Source of the DNA: an uncultured Verrucomicrobiota bacterium
Lineage (GTDB): Bacteria; Verrucomicrobiota; Kiritimatiellia; RFP12; UBA1067
Length of the DNA: 17,043 nt
Assembly (NCBI GenBank): GCA_946628745.1
Contig: CAMOXA010000011.1
Coordinates: 1-17,043, forward strand
Reading direction: 5' to 3'
Both the position numbers and the translations under genes were made by a program. The notes beneath the pieces were generated by a model. The model was not told the origin of the DNA, made no database searches, and was given only the letters and a program-made list of their open reading frames with translations. How positions within the stretch are numbered: position 1 is the stretch's first letter; each line of letters starts with the position of its first letter. Positions 14,471-17,043 of the stretch are shown here, piece after piece.

Positions 14471-15812
14471 TTCGGGTTCGTCCTTTATCCAATCCGGCCG
14501 TCATTGCGCCCGGCCTGTAGTTGACAAGAAGATGATCGAGCATCGCGAAAAAGAACATCAGAATAACCAGGTTTATCTGCTGGCGCAAAACCCACTCGAG
14601 ACAGCTTTGCAGATAGCATGCGACAAGTCCGCCGACCATTCCGGCCGGTATGCAGCATAGCCACGTGCCCGAAAGTCGCTTGATAAGGCGGAACGCGAGA
14701 ACCAGATAGTACAGGAACCAGAGGATCATCGCCGCCAGCGCGGGAATGCCGCACTCCGCGCCGACAAGAAGGTACACCGTCTCGACAATTCCGTCCCGGA
14801 AATCTTCGCCGCGGTTGGGCTCCCTCCCGGCGCGCTCTGCATATTCGTACGGCGGATTGATCTTTATGCCCCAGTTGTTTATGCCGACCCCGCGCCAGGG
14901 TTCGTCCCTGATCATCTCCGCGGCGCATTGGGCCAGCTCTATACGGGTGTTTTTCGAAGCCTCGGGCGCCGTATTGAACCGCTCGATTATGCGCGGCAGC
15001 ATCGCGGCGAGACCGACAAGCCCCAGCACGGCGAGAGGCGCGATCCTGCGGCAGAGGCGCGCAATCGTGACATCCGGGCTCTTGAGCCAGATCGCGAACA
15101 TCGTGATGGCGTACGAGACGGGCATGAGCGCAATCCCGCCGCGTGAGTAGCTTCTTACGAGCGAGCCGGCGGCAAGCACGAACGAAACGACCATGAACGG
15201 GTGGCGGCGCGCGCCACGCCCGATGTAGAACGCGAAATAGACGTTGCCCAGCATGTGCATCGCCATGACCATGCTGTTCTGGTGGGGGAATATCCCGTGC
15301 GGCTGATAGTCGCCCATCAAATGCGCCTTGACTATCATCAGAAAATTCCAGATCACGACCACCGAAAAACCGCGCACTATCGTGTTCATGTTGTCCGTCA
15401 TGTTAAGGTAGGCCCGCACCGACAGATACACGAGATAGAGCATTATCATCTTCCATGTCTCCAGCCAGCAGTATAGCGTATTCTCGGCGGCGCCCCACGA
15501 CGGCAGGCACAAGAGGAAATAGAGCAGATACAATTTCGAGCCTGTCGTCGGGAAAAGGCCCGGGAATCTGAACTTTATCGCCGAAACCATAAGGAGCGCC
15601 GCCGCGAACAGATAGATGATGCTGACTTCCATGCCGCGGGCCGTCCCGCGGTATCCTTCGTGCGAGAAAAAGTTTATCGCCGTGCCTTGGTAGAAGCACA
15701 GCGCGACAAGCATGCCCCAGATGACGTACTTCGACCACTTGCTGTTAAGAGCGAGCAGACACGCGAGAGGCGGCACCCCGAGCGCGGCTATGGAGAACAC
15801 GAAGTACTTCAT
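14442..15812 (-). CDS. O-antigen polymerase/ligase-like membrane protein (Wzy/WaaL type)
   Basis: The product has 456 residues with about ten or more hydrophobic segments across the length. The middle contains family-like features: HQNS at 177-180 before a membrane helix, SYSRGGIAL at about 221-229, and a large extracytoplasmic loop starting near residue 275 with NTRIELAQCAAEMIRDEPW and GVGINNWG (Wzy_C pattern). Such proteins join repeat units in the periplasm to make a glycan chain, or ligate glycan to lipid A or a protein. The two cannot be told apart here. It starts about ten bp after the Wza-like lipoprotein gene and overlaps the GH9 gene by 29 bp. An AGGGG site lies seven bases before the ATG. 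The C-terminal 25 residues are polar and probably cytoplasmic. Confidence 0.88.
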   Translation of the reverse strand: MKYFVFSIAALGVPPLACLLALNSKWSKYVIWGMLVALCFYQGTAINFFSHEGYRGTARGMEVSIIYLFAAALLMVSAIKFRFPGLFPTTGSKLYLLYFLLCLPSWGAAENTLYCWLETWKMIMLYLVYLSVRAYLNMTDNMNTIVRGFSVVVIWNFLMIVKAHLMGDYQPHGIFPHQNSMVMAMHMLGNVYFAFYIGRGARRHPFMVVSFVLAAGSLVRSYSRGGIALMPVSYAITMFAIWLKSPDVTIARLCRRIAPLAVLGLVGLAAMLPRIIERFNTAPEASKNTRIELAQCAAEMIRDEPWRGVGINNWGIKINPPYEYAERAGREPNRGEDFRDGIVETVYLLVGAECGIPALAAMILWFLYYLVLAFRLIKRLSGTWLCCIPAGMVGGLVACYLQSCLEWVLRQQINLVILMFFFAMLDHLLVNYRPGAMTAGLDKGRTRNEKQPAAAV

Positions 15813-15822
15813 CCCGGGGCCC

Positions 15823-16875
15823 CTAGTTGCTGCTGTTGGACAGAACGGAACTGCGGGTGAGAAGGTTCACGATGGAAACCGTGGGCATGAGCTTTTTGAC
15901 GAACACGTTGTATTCGGCCAGGTCGTCTTTCGGGACATACACTATGTCGCCCGCCTTGAGAGCGATATTGCGGCACTTGCCGGCGAGGATGCCGTCCACA
16001 TCGACCTTGTAGAGCTTCGGGCTGGCGAGCCCGTCGCGTATGATGATGACGTGCTTCCAGTGCGATTCAAGCATCCACCCCGCGGTTGTCAGCGTCTCTA
16101 TGAGGCCCATTCCAGGCTCGAAGAGGCGCTTGTGCGGATTCTTGACTTCGCCGCATATCGTAACGGACGATTCCATTCTCTGGGCTATATATATGTAGTC
16201 GCCCTTTCTGACGCGTATGTTGTGCAGGGTGTCGCCCTGCTCGATGGCCTTGCGGAAATCGACGGGCAGTATCTCGCCGGCGCGCATTATTATGGAGTGC
16301 TCCAGATCGGCGACATCGACGTCGACGCCGTTGAACAGACGCTCGTCGCTGGATCCAGCCATTGCATATATGTCGGCCAGGCGCGTCGAGTTGGATACGC
16401 CGTATACGCCGGGCCGTGCGCAGGCGCCGGCTATTGTCGCGGTCTCGCTCACCACTTCAAGAACCGTGATGCTGACGACGGGGTTTTTCACATACGGCGC
16501 GAGGCCCTCGCGAATTGCTTCCGCACCTTCGGCTATGGACTGGCCGCTCAGTTTGACCTGCCCCATGAACGCGATGCCCACCATCCCGTCCGGACCGATT
16601 CTCGTGGTCATGCCGATATCTTCGTGTCCGTAGACCCTGATTTGGATCTGGTCGCCCGCGTTCATGTGGTAGATGGGGTCGTCCTCCATGTCGAGTTCCA
16701 TGAGACGCTTGTTCTGCCGGGCGATATCTTCTTCGTTGCGGCCGGTTTCCTCCAGCACGGCGCTGTCGTCGTCGTTGTTGTTCAGCAAGAACGCCGTGTC
16801 GTAGTTCCCGGTGAGGCGGTCCCAGTAGCATCCGGCAAGCGCAAGACATGCCAGCGCGGCGGCGACAATTCTCAT
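15823..16875 (-). CDS. Wza-like polysaccharide export outer-membrane lipoprotein
   Basis: The product has 350 residues. A lipoprotein signal ends in the lipobox LAGC with Cys16. Residues about 65-155 match the Poly_export domain (AGDQIQIRVYGHEDIGMTTR, then PDGMVGIAFMGQVKLSGQSI, NPVVSITVLEV). SLBB-type beta-grasp repeats follow at about 155-215 and 235-325 (CGEVKNPHKRLFEPG). The last 20 residues are a hydrophobic, possibly amphipathic helix like the membrane-spanning C terminus of Wza. Such proteins form the outer-membrane channel for capsule or exopolysaccharide. The start at 16875 is chosen for the GGAGG site at 16883-16887, seven bases away, and because it gives a complete signal. A longer frame to 17031 has no signal and overlaps the upstream gene. 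An ATGA overlap joins it to that gene. Confidence 0.92.
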   Translation of the reverse strand: MRIVAAALACLALAGCYWDRLTGNYDTAFLLNNNDDDSAVLEETGRNEEDIARQNKRLMELDMEDDPIYHMNAGDQIQIRVYGHEDIGMTTRIGPDGMVGIAFMGQVKLSGQSIAEGAEAIREGLAPYVKNPVVSITVLEVVSETATIAGACARPGVYGVSNSTRLADIYAMAGSSDERLFNGVDVDVADLEHSIIMRAGEILPVDFRKAIEQGDTLHNIRVRKGDYIYIAQRMESSVTICGEVKNPHKRLFEPGMGLIETLTTAGWMLESHWKHVIIIRDGLASPKLYKVDVDGILAGKCRNIALKAGDIVYVPKDDLAEYNVFVKKLMPTVSIVNLLTRSSVLSNSSN

Positions 16876-17042
16876 ATTCTTGCCTCCATTTCGGTTCTGA
16901 CCACTTTCGCGTTGGCGCCTGTCGCCATCGCCATTATCGGTTTTTCGGTCGACGAGACGTGACGCCGCACATAGCCGAACTGCGAACGGGGCGTCGCGCC
17001 GGCGCCGACTTCGAGTATCACCGAATCGCACAAGCCGAGCAG
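16872..17042 (-). CDS. C-terminal end of an unidentified polysaccharide-operon protein
   Basis: Fifty-six residues are visible before the TGA at 16872-16874; the N terminus lies beyond the window. The frame is supported by the ATGA overlap with the Wza-like gene. The visible tail includes LLGLCDSVILEVGAGATPRS, with FGYVRRHVSSTEKPIMAMAT just after. The order of segments resembles the end of a P-loop tyrosine autokinase (CpsD/Wzc type), where a DxVILxV strand precedes a helix and a final strand. The usual final LGVVLN strand is not clear. Position next to the export channel supports this guess, but a different protein is possible. Confidence 0.6.
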   Translation of the reverse strand: MLGLCDSVILEVGAGATPRSQFGYVRRHVSSTEKPIMAMATGANAKVVRTEMEARI

Positions 17043-17043
17043 C

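Noticed and set aside
12719..14524. 601-codon plus-strand open frame opposite the GH9 gene
   Set aside because: It is an antisense shadow caused by codon bias; no domain pattern, no ribosome site, and the minus strand codes a clear GH9 enzyme.

Overview
The window reads as one GC-rich bacterial chromosome segment in which every supported gene, protein or tRNA, lies on the minus strand. It therefore reads from high to low coordinates. I infer a PVC-type bacterium (Kiritimatiellota, Lentisphaerota or Verrucomicrobiota; gut or anaerobic lineages seem plausible). The reasons are a type III glutamine synthetase, a LolA-like/AsmA-like envelope pair, a DUF2851 protein, a Gram-negative polysaccharide export lipoprotein, and heavy use of the ATA isoleucine codon in GC-rich genes. 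This placement is an inference, not a measurement. No gene-free stretch exceeds 300 bases; the longest is the 160-170 bases between the tRNA and the DUF2851 gene.

Right part (about 11800-17043): a polysaccharide operon. It holds the tail of an unidentified protein, a Wza-like export lipoprotein, a Wzy/WaaL-like membrane polymerase or ligase, a divergent GH9 glycoside hydrolase, and a coiled-coil NYN/YacP-type ribonuclease-like protein. Junctions are an ATGA overlap, about 10 bp, a 29-bp overlap and about 5 bp, which suggests one transcript for making, exporting and trimming a surface glycan. A tRNA-Leu(UAA) with its own likely promoter follows.

Centre (6985-11640): the tRNA is followed by an array of six GTAAC/GTTAC boxes spaced exactly 11 bp apart, partly forming a perfect 18-bp inverted repeat. 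It lies just upstream of a five-gene run: DUF2851, comM (competence-linked AAA+ helicase), an unrecognised 207-residue protein, yraN (UPF0102 nuclease-like), and a short RecA-like protein that has lost the Walker A motif and the catalytic glutamate. This is the best candidate in the window for an undescribed system: a DNA uptake or recombination module with a RecA pseudo-ATPase.

Left part (1-6921): a good sigma70-type promoter sits so close to the next ATG that the mRNA is probably leaderless. It drives three envelope genes joined by two ATGA overlaps (TPR protein, LolA-like periplasmic protein, AsmA-like protein with a long 11-residue repeat tail). These are followed closely by glycogen phosphorylase and type III glutamine synthetase, the latter cut by the window edge.
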